64,000 bases of DNA from Coemansia sp. RSA 1804. Its lineage: Eukaryota > Kickxellomycota > Kickxellomycetes > Kickxellales > Kickxellaceae. Below are positions 38,611 through 48,400 of this stretch, piece by piece; the first letter of the stretch is position 1, and every line of letters starts with the position of its first letter. The stretch covers positions 1 to 64,000 of the forward strand of contig JANBTH010000015.1 in NCBI GenBank assembly GCA_027578815.1, written 5' to 3'. The translations under genes and the position numbers were made by a program. The notes below the pieces were generated by a model. That model saw only the letters and a list, made by a program, of their open reading frames with translations, was not told where the DNA came from and ran no database searches.

Positions 38611-40203
38611 ATGGAGGATACCACGGTACTTTTTTCATTTACAGGCTATCTTGCTTCTGGCATGGATGCAATAGTCTCTTGGGCTCCCATTGCTTTTGTT
38701 ATCTACGCAATATACCGCGTTACTTGTCTGCTCGTGCCCCCTCCAAGCAACGATGGGGGCGTCCCGTACATCCCTGTCTACAAAACATTGCAATGGATGC
38801 GAAAGAGGGGTGTTGGTCGCTACGAAGTGTCGCAGCAGCTTGACAAGCCGTATTTTCAAGACGGTGGAATTGTAAAGGCATGGATGTTCGGCGGATGGTC
38901 ATACAAAGTCAAGAAGGCAGAGTATGCGCGCAAGCTTTTCATGCAGACGGACGTCTACCAGAAGGTTGACATCCGTCGACTGATGCCCTACTCGCTGGGG
39001 CCACGGGTCAGTGGTGATTCGCTTACGTTTGAAAATAACGATGCATATCGAGGCCACCGCGCAATAGTTAGCCCGGCTTTCCGCAGGTCTTGGCCAGCGG
39101 AGCTGTTTAAAAAGCCGCTACTCGAGCTAATTGAAGTGATGCGACGTGAATCTACAAAGCCGCTGGATGCACTGCTTTGGTTCCGCAGGGGGACGCTCGA
39201 TGTGCTTGGCCATATAATCATGAGCTACGACTTTGGAGCTCTTCGTGATCCAGACAACAAGCAACGCGCAATGTACGACTCGTTGCTTGAGGCCATGCTA
39301 AACCCCGTGTACAACATGTTTCCTTGGCTAGACCTGCTTCCTTTTGGAATTCGGGCAAAACAGTGGGGCCATCTCCGCACTTTCCAGGCGTTTATTGACG
39401 GTATCATCGACTCGCGCATAAAGGAGGTGGAATCGCGTCCTCCGCTGACTGAAGATGAGCGCAACCATGCCGACCTTTTGACTCTTCTTCTTGAATCATA
39501 TCACCAGTCAAAGTCTGGAAAGCTGGTTGACGACCGCGGAAAACAGGTTGTGCCTCTGACCAGAGAGCAGCTTCGCAGCAACATAAGCCTGTTCTACGTT
39601 GCTGGCTATGACACTACGGCCAACTCGCTGTCGTACGTCATGATGGAACTTGCTCGACACCCAGACATCCAGAAAAAAGCACGGGATATTGTCATTGGAG
39701 TCCTTGGCGACCAGAAAGGCACCTATCCGACAGACGAGCAGATCAAGGACCTTGGATATCTCGACCTGATAGTCAAGGAGACTTTGAGAAGAAACTCCAT
39801 CTTAGCCGAAATCCGTCGTCGCCTGTCCGAACCTGTGCATCTTGGCCCGTATACTTTACCAAAGGGGGCTGTTGTGTCTGTTGACACATGGGCGATGCAC
39901 TATGACCCTACGTATTTTCCAGATCCTGAGCTTTTTGTCCCCGAGCGCTTTGCGGAGGACAAAAGTAGCGATCTCAGGGGCACTATGCCATTTTCATTCT
40001 CTGCGTTTAGCAATGGGCCACGCCAATGTATTGGAATGCGGTTCTCTCTTATTGAGCAACGTATAGCCATTTCGCTATTACTTTTGAATTTTGAATGGTC
40101 TCTTCCAGCAGATAGTCCATTCTGGCATACAACCCCTGCCGCCCCAGCTGGGCTTATCTTTCCAGTTGGCCTTTTTCTTGATCTAAAGCCAAGGCATGCT
40201 TAG
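38611..40203 (+). CDS. Cytochrome P450, tandem copy 1
   Basis: Membrane-anchored haem monooxygenase. An N-terminal hydrophobic anchor (IAFVIYAIYRVTCLLV context, residues 15-45) is followed by a proline-rich hinge. The I-helix AGYDTT (residues 331-336) has the normal Asp-Thr pair. The K-helix ETLR is followed by RNS; then PERF, and the haem loop FSNGPRQCIG with Cys473. 530 residues in one exon. It shares the start region (DGGVPYIPVYKTL) and most of its length with copy 2, so the two arose by tandem duplication. The substrate cannot be told from sequence. Confidence 0.95.
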   Translation: MEDTTVLFSFTGYLASGMDAIVSWAPIAFVIYAIYRVTCLLVPPPSNDGGVPYIPVYKTLQWMRKRGVGRYEVSQQLDKPYFQDGGIVKAWMFGGWSYKVKKAEYARKLFMQTDVYQKVDIRRLMPYSLGPRVSGDSLTFENNDAYRGHRAIVSPAFRRSWPAELFKKPLLELIEVMRRESTKPLDALLWFRRGTLDVLGHIIMSYDFGALRDPDNKQRAMYDSLLEAMLNPVYNMFPWLDLLPFGIRAKQWGHLRTFQAFIDGIIDSRIKEVESRPPLTEDERNHADLLTLLLESYHQSKSGKLVDDRGKQVVPLTREQLRSNISLFYVAGYDTTANSLSYVMMELARHPDIQKKARDIVIGVLGDQKGTYPTDEQIKDLGYLDLIVKETLRRNSILAEIRRRLSEPVHLGPYTLPKGAVVSVDTWAMHYDPTYFPDPELFVPERFAEDKSSDLRGTMPFSFSAFSNGPRQCIGMRFSLIEQRIAISLLLLNFEWSLPADSPFWHTTPAAPAGLIFPVGLFLDLKPRHA

Positions 40204-41227
40204 CTTCAGCTAGAAGCCATGTTAGCCTTGTCGATAGTTGCTTGTCTTTTTTGAGTTGCTTTCAATTTTTTCTAACAATTTTAATAACTGTCTTACATGC
40301 AGTGCCTTTTTCACCTTTTGTCTGTCTTGGCCTCAGCATCTATTCTGAAAATAGGATGTGCTAAAGACAGCCTGATTTCCGTGGCTATTGTCTGTGCCGT
40401 TTGTGAAAAAAAAAAACAAGCGTTAACGCCGCAATATTGTCATGTTATTGTGCTTTTTATTAAGTGCTATTTTGAGAAATCTATGACAATCAAAATCCAG
40501 GCAATAGCCCAGTGGATGTAGAAATGGAGGCACAAGCCAACGCCATGTCCCTCTGAATAGTGCGGAGATAAAACAGTGGCTTATTCCTGACATTATCATG
40601 AGCAGTTGTGGAAACAAACGTGGTGTGAATGTTGAGACATACAAAAGAAGGCATTGTTTAATTTGCTTGTATAGCATATGGACAAGTGGCAGACAATTGT
40701 CAATATTTGTCTTGTGCTGATGATTTCTTCCTAAGCCTCCTTCTATGGTGCTTTCATCCATCTATGCATTGGTTTACTTCAAGTAGAGCAATATAAAGAC
40801 AGAAATCAGTATTCAATGCTGTGAATACTTTTTTTAGATTTAACACTATCTATAAGCTGCTCTGTGTGGAGAACACGGTAGTCAGCAGGCATCAAATACC
40901 GCACTATTCAAACAGTGCAAAGACGTATATGGCACTTTTGTTCGAATCTTTTAGTATATGCAAAGCATAGAATATAGGCCTTTTTGTTTAAAAATAATTA
41001 AGCGGACTTGGCAAACATCTCTTACTCGTTTGGTGACTATCTATTTCTTCTTTATGTATTTTGAATCATATATAGAATATTGCTGCGACCGTAATTGATT
41101 TGACTAGACCAATATACCCAAAGGAATCTGTAAAATAAACTAACAGTACATCTTGTAAACTCGAGCTGTATTTATTTATTTTCAAATAGTATTCACTGGT
41201 TGACTAGACTTCTCGTTTTCTAAAACT
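40204..41227. other. Intergenic between the two P450 genes
   Basis: 1.02 kb AT-rich spacer holding the copy-1 3' end and copy-2 promoter. No gene or obvious duplicated P450 fragment was seen in it. Confidence 0.5.
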
Positions 41228-42838
41228 ATGTTTGTCAGTGCTCTGTCAAGTTGGATGCTCTCCAACATTCACATGGCGTTTTTGCTGTCATGCATGACGG
41301 TCTTTATCTGGCTTTTATATAAGCTATTTGTTCCGCCCATGGCCAGCGATGGAGGTGTTCCTCACATTCCAGCATACAAAACGTTGTATTGGACTTTTAA
41401 ATCAAAACCTAGCCGCCTGGATCTTTGCAACAACGTTGACATTCCGGCACTAAGAGAGACAGGGCTGGTTCGCTCGTGGCTCTGGGGCCGCTGGATGTAC
41501 AAGACAAATCGAGCAGACTATGCGCGCCAGCTTTTTCTCAAGACATCTGTATATGAAAAGATCGAGATGCACAACATTATTCCGTATGTTTTCAGGGCAG
41601 TTGCAGCAGGAGGCAACTTGATGACAGAAAATGGAGACGCTTTTAAAGCTCATCGTTCTATAGTTGGTCCGGCATTTCGCCGCTCCTGGCCAGCAAGCAC
41701 GTTCCGCAGACACCTTGACAAGCTTGAGAGGATTATCAAGCTACAGCAAACATCTGTTGACGTGCTACATGTTTGCCGCAGAACAACGCTAGATCTGCTG
41801 GGCCACACAATCATGGGCATTGACTTTGGAGCGCTTGACTATGTAGATGGCGAGCTCCTCGAGATATGCTGGGATGTGGTTGAAGCCGGAATTGTGCCCC
41901 TGTATCTTGTGTTTCCAGTGCTTGACAAGTATCCGTTTGGAAAGCGAGCAAAATCATTTGCCAATCTAAAAAAGTTTCACAGATTCATCGAGTCAACCAT
42001 TGAAAACAAGAGAAAGAGTATTTTGGCTCATGGAAAGCTCAGCGAATCCGAGCGCAATAACGCAGATCTCCTTACTCTAATGATTGAGGCCCATGAGCAC
42101 ACCAAGAAGCACGGTGCTTGCGACGAGAACGGCAAACCGCTGCCGTCAATGACGCAAGAAGAGCTCCGCAACAACACTATTATCTTCTTTGTGGCTGGAC
42201 ATGACGCAACAGCATACGGGCTCAGCCATATGATCATGGAGCTGGCGCTGAACCCTGATACCCAGCAGCGCGCTCGTGAGCGCGTTATCAGCGTGCTGGG
42301 TGACAAGTTGGATGCATTTCCAACCGATGAACAGCTGGCCGAGCTAGCCGATCTTGACGCTATTGTCAAAGAGTCGCTTCGAAAAAACAGCGTTGTTTCC
42401 GATATCAGGCGTGTTCTTAAGGAACCTGTAAACTTAGGCCCGTATACTCTGCCAAAGGGCGCGTGGGTGATGGTTGATCTCTGGGCTATGCAGAACAACC
42501 CCGAGTACTATCCCAAGCCCGAGATATTCGATCCATCAAGATTTGAAGACGCGCCAAAGAGAAGCGGTGGCGATAAGGCCGAAACTCTCTCCTCGGGCGA
42601 ATCTAGTCAACCTCCTTCGTTTTCGTGGGCTCCATTTAGCGAGGGCAGTCGTAAATGCATTGGACATAAGTTTGCCCTGCTTACCCAGCGCGTCATGCTA
42701 ATCATGCTGGTCCACCGCTTCAGCTGGCATCTACCCAAAGGGAGCCCCTTCCTAACCAGACCTCTAACAACAACCTCAGGGCTTATATCGCCAATCGACT
42801 TGAAAATCAACTTTGTTCCAAGACACAAGATTCAATAG
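41228..42838 (+). CDS. Cytochrome P450, tandem copy 2 (Ala in I-helix)
   Basis: Paralogue of copy 1 with the same layout: N-terminal anchor (residues 15-38), DGGVPHIPAYKTL, PAFRRSWPA, K-helix ESLR, and haem loop FSEGSRKCIG with Cys477. The I-helix reads AGHDAT (residues 323-328): the Thr of the acid-alcohol pair is Ala327, followed by a Thr. The PERF motif is changed to PSRF. 536 residues in one exon. These changes suggest different oxygen activation or substrate from copy 1; that is inference. Confidence 0.94.
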   Translation: MFVSALSSWMLSNIHMAFLLSCMTVFIWLLYKLFVPPMASDGGVPHIPAYKTLYWTFKSKPSRLDLCNNVDIPALRETGLVRSWLWGRWMYKTNRADYARQLFLKTSVYEKIEMHNIIPYVFRAVAAGGNLMTENGDAFKAHRSIVGPAFRRSWPASTFRRHLDKLERIIKLQQTSVDVLHVCRRTTLDLLGHTIMGIDFGALDYVDGELLEICWDVVEAGIVPLYLVFPVLDKYPFGKRAKSFANLKKFHRFIESTIENKRKSILAHGKLSESERNNADLLTLMIEAHEHTKKHGACDENGKPLPSMTQEELRNNTIIFFVAGHDATAYGLSHMIMELALNPDTQQRARERVISVLGDKLDAFPTDEQLAELADLDAIVKESLRKNSVVSDIRRVLKEPVNLGPYTLPKGAWVMVDLWAMQNNPEYYPKPEIFDPSRFEDAPKRSGGDKAETLSSGESSQPPSFSWAPFSEGSRKCIGHKFALLTQRVMLIMLVHRFSWHLPKGSPFLTRPLTTTSGLISPIDLKINFVPRHKIQ

Positions 42839-43121
42839 CAATAATAATTCCTCCCTAGCAGCGTTTGCGACGGGCGAGCTCTCTGAACAAACGCACAGCC
42901 AGTACCCATAAACACACCATCCCTATCGTAAAGCTAGCTGGTTTGCTAGCCAAGCAGCAAGAGCATTGGTTATAGCACCAACTGCTTTCAAATTAACCCA
43001 CATTGGTTTCATTGGTTATTTCTTTTTCTTTCATCTTTCGGGCTGCTTAGCAAAGAACAAGGATACTTTTTCCATATTATTCGGTTGCCTGGTAGCTATT
43101 AGAGGGCCACAGTGCGAGACA

Positions 43122-43634
43122 ATGTTTCGTCGTTTGTATTTGGGCTGGAAAGCACTTCGTCTCCCATGGCGGCGGGACGTCCTTGCTGGAACCGATCTTG
43201 CTGGCAATCTGTATTTTGAACGTGCTGTTCGTGGATCACGGCGCAACAGGCGGCACGTCGTGTACAGCAGATATATTCCGGTCAACGAGTTTACCGACAG
43301 CACAATTCCCGTTCAATGGCAAGCTTGGATGCGCCATACGAGGACATCTCCGCCAACAGTTGCAGAGCTTCTGGCTGAAATCCAGCGTCGCGAGTGTCTT
43401 GCCGAAAATGTACAGCGGCTAGCCGAAACGGAAGCTGCAGCAAGGCTTGCTATTGAACGTCCAGATCGCTCCAAAACGACAGCAGGTAGCTTTCAAAAAA
43501 CTACACCAGGCGAGGGTTATATGCCTGAAGTCTGGGGCGCTGAGAGCACTGTAACAGATCGCGCAGCGTCATTGCCCAATGCTGGACAAGAAGAAAGCGA
43601 AAATGATAAGGATCGGAAGGATCGGGGGAAATGA
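43122..43634 (+). CDS. NDUFAF2: Complex I assembly factor NDUFAF2 (mimitin/B17.2L)
   Basis: Mitochondrial chaperone for late assembly of NADH:ubiquinone oxidoreductase. The ATG at 43122 (MFRRLYLGWKAL) gives 170 residues. The NDUFA12/NDUFAF2 core is clear: LAGTDLAGNLYFE, RRHVVYS, PVQWQAWMRHTRTSPPTVAEL. The longer C-terminal half (Glu/Ala/Ser-rich) and the PPTVAELL helix favour NDUFAF2 over the NDUFA12 subunit. An upstream in-frame extension is not family-like. Short spacing (167 bp) to the next gene on the same strand. Confidence 0.88.
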   Translation: MFRRLYLGWKALRLPWRRDVLAGTDLAGNLYFERAVRGSRRNRRHVVYSRYIPVNEFTDSTIPVQWQAWMRHTRTSPPTVAELLAEIQRRECLAENVQRLAETEAAARLAIERPDRSKTTAGSFQKTTPGEGYMPEVWGAESTVTDRAASLPNAGQEESENDKDRKDRGK

Positions 43635-43801
43635 TAAAACCAGATTTTTTGTCTTTTTCCTTTCCTATTCTTTCTTTTCTCAGAATTCAATTCATTCACG
43701 CTAATTTCAAAACCTACAACTGTTGCCTTTGAACCGTACAAGTCAATCCCCTTTTTGTCCTATTAGCCGTATTTGCAATTTAACCGATTTTATATATAGA
43801 A

Positions 43802-44668
43802 ATGTCAACATTGGAGCTGGTGTCCAAGAATCGCTGCTTCAAAGGCGAAGTTCACAAATATTCTCATGCTTCGGCCTCGACCAAGGGGAAAATGACATTC
43901 AACATTTTCCTGCCCGACGTTGCTCTTTCAAAAGCCGAAAAGGTTCCTGTGCTTTACTTCCTGTCAGGTCTTACTTGCAATGAAGATAACATGATTACAA
44001 AGGCAGGCGCTCTTCCATACCTTTCCGACGAAAAGGTTGCCCTGGTTACTCCCGATACGAGTCCTCGCGACTCCGGTGTTCCTGGTGAAGATGGTGACTG
44101 GGAGCTTGGACTGGGCGCAAGTTTCTATGTTGATGCAACACGGGAACCTTGGAGACACAACTACAATATGTATTCGTATGTTCAAAATGAACTGCAGCAG
44201 CTTATTAATGAGAACTTCTCTGTTGATGGGCTGCGTGTATCTGTTTTTGGCCACTCGATGGGAGGACATGGTGCGCTTGTGCTTTCCATGCGTAATCCCG
44301 GCCATTATAAGAGTGTTTCAGCGTTTGCACCGATCTGCCACCCATCTCGTAGCGAATGGGGCCGCAAGCAGTTTGCAGCGTATCTCAGCGATGATGAAAG
44401 AGAGTGGTCCAAGTACGATGCAACTGAACTTGCCAAGGTCTACGATGGCCCTGTACTGCCTGTTTTGATTGACCAGGGCGATGCTGATCAGTTCTATAGC
44501 ACAAAGCAGCTCTTGACATCGCACTTTGTCGTAGCAGCTGAATCTAATGGACGCTGTATAGCTCTTCAATCCAATATGCGGCCTGGGTACGATCACAGCT
44601 ATTGGTTCATCCAGACCTTCATCAAAGATCATATTGCCTTTCATGCCAAAAATCTCAAAAACATTTAG
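43802..44668 (+). CDS. FGH1: S-formylglutathione hydrolase (esterase D)
   Basis: Hydrolyses S-formylglutathione to formate and glutathione, the second step of glutathione-dependent formaldehyde detoxification. The 288-residue alpha/beta hydrolase has the nucleophile elbow GHSMGGHGAL, oxyanion region YFLSGLTCNEDNM, DTSPRDSGVPGEDGDWELG, an Asp in LIDQGDADQF and the catalytic His in YDHSYWFIQTF. Length and order are normal. A TATATATA run (43791-43798) directly precedes the ATG. It lies in a plus-strand block with two P450s, whose reactions can release formaldehyde. Confidence 0.96.
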   Translation: MSTLELVSKNRCFKGEVHKYSHASASTKGKMTFNIFLPDVALSKAEKVPVLYFLSGLTCNEDNMITKAGALPYLSDEKVALVTPDTSPRDSGVPGEDGDWELGLGASFYVDATREPWRHNYNMYSYVQNELQQLINENFSVDGLRVSVFGHSMGGHGALVLSMRNPGHYKSVSAFAPICHPSRSEWGRKQFAAYLSDDEREWSKYDATELAKVYDGPVLPVLIDQGDADQFYSTKQLLTSHFVVAAESNGRCIALQSNMRPGYDHSYWFIQTFIKDHIAFHAKNLKNI

Positions 44669-45442
44669 ATATTATGTAATCTTTTTTCTTGTGACAATAT
44701 AAAATCGCCAGTATTGATGTTTTTGTGACAGACAATATGTAGTCGCCCTCTTTTGGCAGTAATGTAATATAACAACTACTGTGTTTTTAAAATACATTAG
44801 GCTGTAGTTGAATTTTACTGTTTGAAAGTCCACAGGTTTATGGATGCGAATGTCAGTCTTGAAATGGTTGAATGAGGATGTGCTTGTAGAGTTGAGAAGA
44901 ATAATTGAGTTAGTTGACATGGCACAAGTAACTTCAAACAGCTAAATAACAAAAAAAGAGATACTTTTCCCTTCATGTCACAACATGTGTTTTGTTTGGC
45001 GATATGTATTAATGCGTTCAAAGTGCGGCTAACTATACAATATAAAAGCAGCTTGTGTTTGGGTCTTTTATGTATAATGCCGCCACAAATTCTGAACGTT
45101 TACTAAAATCCTTTTTATTCTTAAGCATTTGCAACCCCCCTCCCATTAGGTGCATTATATAGTGTTAGCGGCTTTTTTGTTTTATAGGTTATTACTATAC
45201 GCAGTATAATACTAGCTATGCTACATTGGATATGATTTAAATGGAAATTACCTGCCAATGCCAAAAAGTTTTATTAGCTGTATTTCTGCAGAATATCTTT
45301 AACGTTCTTATTATTTATTTCCAATTCCATTCTGACAAAAACATAACTTTAAATATATTGAAATAAAGCTATTTTAAGACTAGATTATATTGCTTTTCAG
45401 CGCTTGCTGAGCAGCAAGGCTTGAAGATAAAAATAAATAATA
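44669..45442. other. Intergenic, FGH to ABCC transporter
   Basis: 774 bp AT-rich spacer; no gene, RNA or repeat recognised. Confidence 0.5.
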
Positions 45443-48400
45443 ATGACGCTGCTAAATAATCCAAACAAAAGTACTACATCGCCACCTCATCGAAACGACA
45501 AGAAACCCAAATGTATTGAGAACAATGCATCCATGCTCTCACGTGCGTTATTTTCCTGGATAACACCTCTAATATCCCACGGATGGCACAACGCTATCGA
45601 GCTTGGTTCTTTGCCTGAAATTGGCATTGGAAATGAAATGGAGTCAGCCATTATATCTGCAAAGTTCGATACGGAGTGGTCAGATGAAAAGCGCAGAGCA
45701 AGCACGGCAAACAGCAACTATAAAAGCAGGATGTTGCAATTTGTATTCGCATGCAAACATCTAGCAAGTTCAGCCAAAATTCTGTTCATGTGGAGATCCA
45801 AAAGTCGACCATCGCACCGTTCACGACAGAATACTGCATTGACATCATCATCCCCATCTTTATGTGTCTCGCTATATCCGCTGATCTCAGGCTATCTGCT
45901 TCGCGCGCTACTTGCAAGGCTTGTCGCGGAGTTAATCCCTGTGTTTATACCTATACTTGTAAAAATAACCACCACATACGCTCAGCAAAGACGCGCCGCA
46001 ATTAACCATCAGCTTAAAGGATCTGTAGAGGCTGACCCAGCTGGCTTGAAGGATGCTGACAGCAATGGCCCCCCACCATGGCAAGGCTATCTTCTGGCAG
46101 CATCCATGCTTCTTATGCTTTTGTTGTATTCATGGTCGTTCCAGTGGTTCTTCTTTGAGATTGGAAAAGCAACAACTATTACACGAACAGCTCTTATGAC
46201 GGCTATCTATCGCAAATCGCTTGTTCTGTCTGCACAAGCCAAAGCCCGTATAACAATGGGTCGGTTGACTAATCTCGTTTCTTCGGATGTAAGTCAGATA
46301 GAGCGTGGAATTGCTAATATTATTGTTTGTTTCACTATACCACTTCAAGCAATGGTCTCGGTGGCAGTTCTTGTCTACATGCTTGGCCCAATTACAATCG
46401 GCGGGTGGGCTATTATTGTCGCACTCGTACCAGTGCAGATGTGGGCATCTCGATATCTTACAGTATTGCGCGAAAAGGCCATTAGATACACCGACAGGCG
46501 CATTGTTGCAGTCCGTGAGACCTTGCAAGGAATAAAAGTTGTAAAGTTATTTGTCTGGGAGGGCTCTATTCTCAAGACAATTAGAAGCGTTCGTGTAAGA
46601 GAACTAGCCCTGATTGCGCGTCTTAACCTTGCAAGATATGGACTTGTTGCCTTTGCATTGCACTCACCGGTGTTTGCTTCTATTATCACCTTTTCTATAT
46701 TCGTGCTAACTGGAGGAAAGCTCAGGACTGGTCCAGTATTCGCCGTCATCGGAATATTCAATTCAATGTCTGTTCCCTTGACCTGGCTGCCAGGGGCCTT
46801 GGCAGAAACAAGAAATTCAACCATACCTCTTATGCGCATACAGGAAATGCTGCTAGAAGAAGAACTGGATAGCAACATTATACCGCAGCCCTGTCATGAT
46901 TCTGCGCTGAGTATCAAGAATGGTTGTTTCATGTGGAATTGTGCATCAGATTCAGATCAAGTCAGCGATGGCAGAACAGATGCAAAAACCAGTACTAGCC
47001 AAATAAAGAGAACGCTGCAAGCATATAGGTTTCCTCATGAGCCAAAGATACCAGATCCGTGTAAGCCAGGTGTTTCTTTTGATCCTTTTTGTATCAGCAA
47101 TGTTGTAGTTCCCCGTGGCAGTCTTGCTATGGTAATTGGACCAGTCGGAAGCGGGAAAAGCTCCTTTTTAAGTGCGCTTGTCGGCGAAATGAAGCTTGTT
47201 TCAGGAAGCATTGCTTTAGGAGGTACATTAAGCTACGCTTCACAAGTGCCTTGGGTGACAAGCGCAACCATTCGAGACAACATAACGTTTGGTCTTCCGT
47301 TTGACAGACAGAAATATATTGATGCTGTGGAAGCTTGTGCTTTAGAAGCTGATCTTCAAGCCATGCCCGATCGCGACCTAACAGAGGTTGGAGAGCGTGG
47401 AGTCACACTTTCTGGTGGACAGAAGCAGAGAATAAGCATCGCACGTGCTGTGTATGCAGAAAAAGACATTGTGCTATTGGATGACTGCCTGAGTGCTGTT
47501 GACGTTAAGCTGTCGCGCGACATATTTAAACGGTGCATCAAGGGTCTGCTCGCGAACAAAACGCGTATCATGACGACAAACAACCTCGATATGCTTTCTG
47601 TAGCTGACATTGTTATTACCATGAAGAATGGACGCGTGGTTGAATGTGGCCCGTTTTCTCAGTTGATGAGCATCGACGGCATTACGGCGGCAATGTACAA
47701 CAGCTTTGCTAGTGGCACGCTCAAAGTAACTCAACAGCAACAGGAAGATCCTTACACTGATGAAAGCTCAATACGAACAGCAACACCGATAAGAAATACA
47801 TCGGTCGATAGCAACAGCGCCGGTATTTTTATATGTGGACAATCAAACACTCAGAAAAGACCATCCACAGCACCACTGCCAATAGATACGGAGAGCAATC
47901 AAGACAGCTCGTCTGAAGATGCATCGGATGGATGCGAGACCGAAGAGTGTGGTTCGTGGATTTATCCTCAAAACATGGGCAAAAAGGCAATGGAAGAAAG
48001 AGCCACTAATCGCCTAATGTGCCATGAAGAGCGCGTAACCGGCCAGGTTGCGATTGCAACACATGTGAGATATATAATGGCGAGTGGTGGTTGCCATTTC
48101 TTTATTGGGGTTGTTCTTTGCCTAATTGTCATGCAAGGTTGTCGTGTAGGTAGCGACTTTTGGGTGCGTTTCTGGATTAGACACGGTAAAGAAAAGGATG
48201 CCACATCTTTTTACATTGGAATATATGCGCTGTTCGGCGCCATGCAGTTTGTCTGGTTTGGACTGTTTGCCATTTTTTTGGTCGCTAGTGTCTACAAGGC
48301 CTCAAAGAAACTTCACAGCCAGGCAATCCAGCGCGTCTTGTATGCACCAATGAGCTTTTTTGATACTACTCCACTTGGCCGGATCCTAAACCGATTTACA

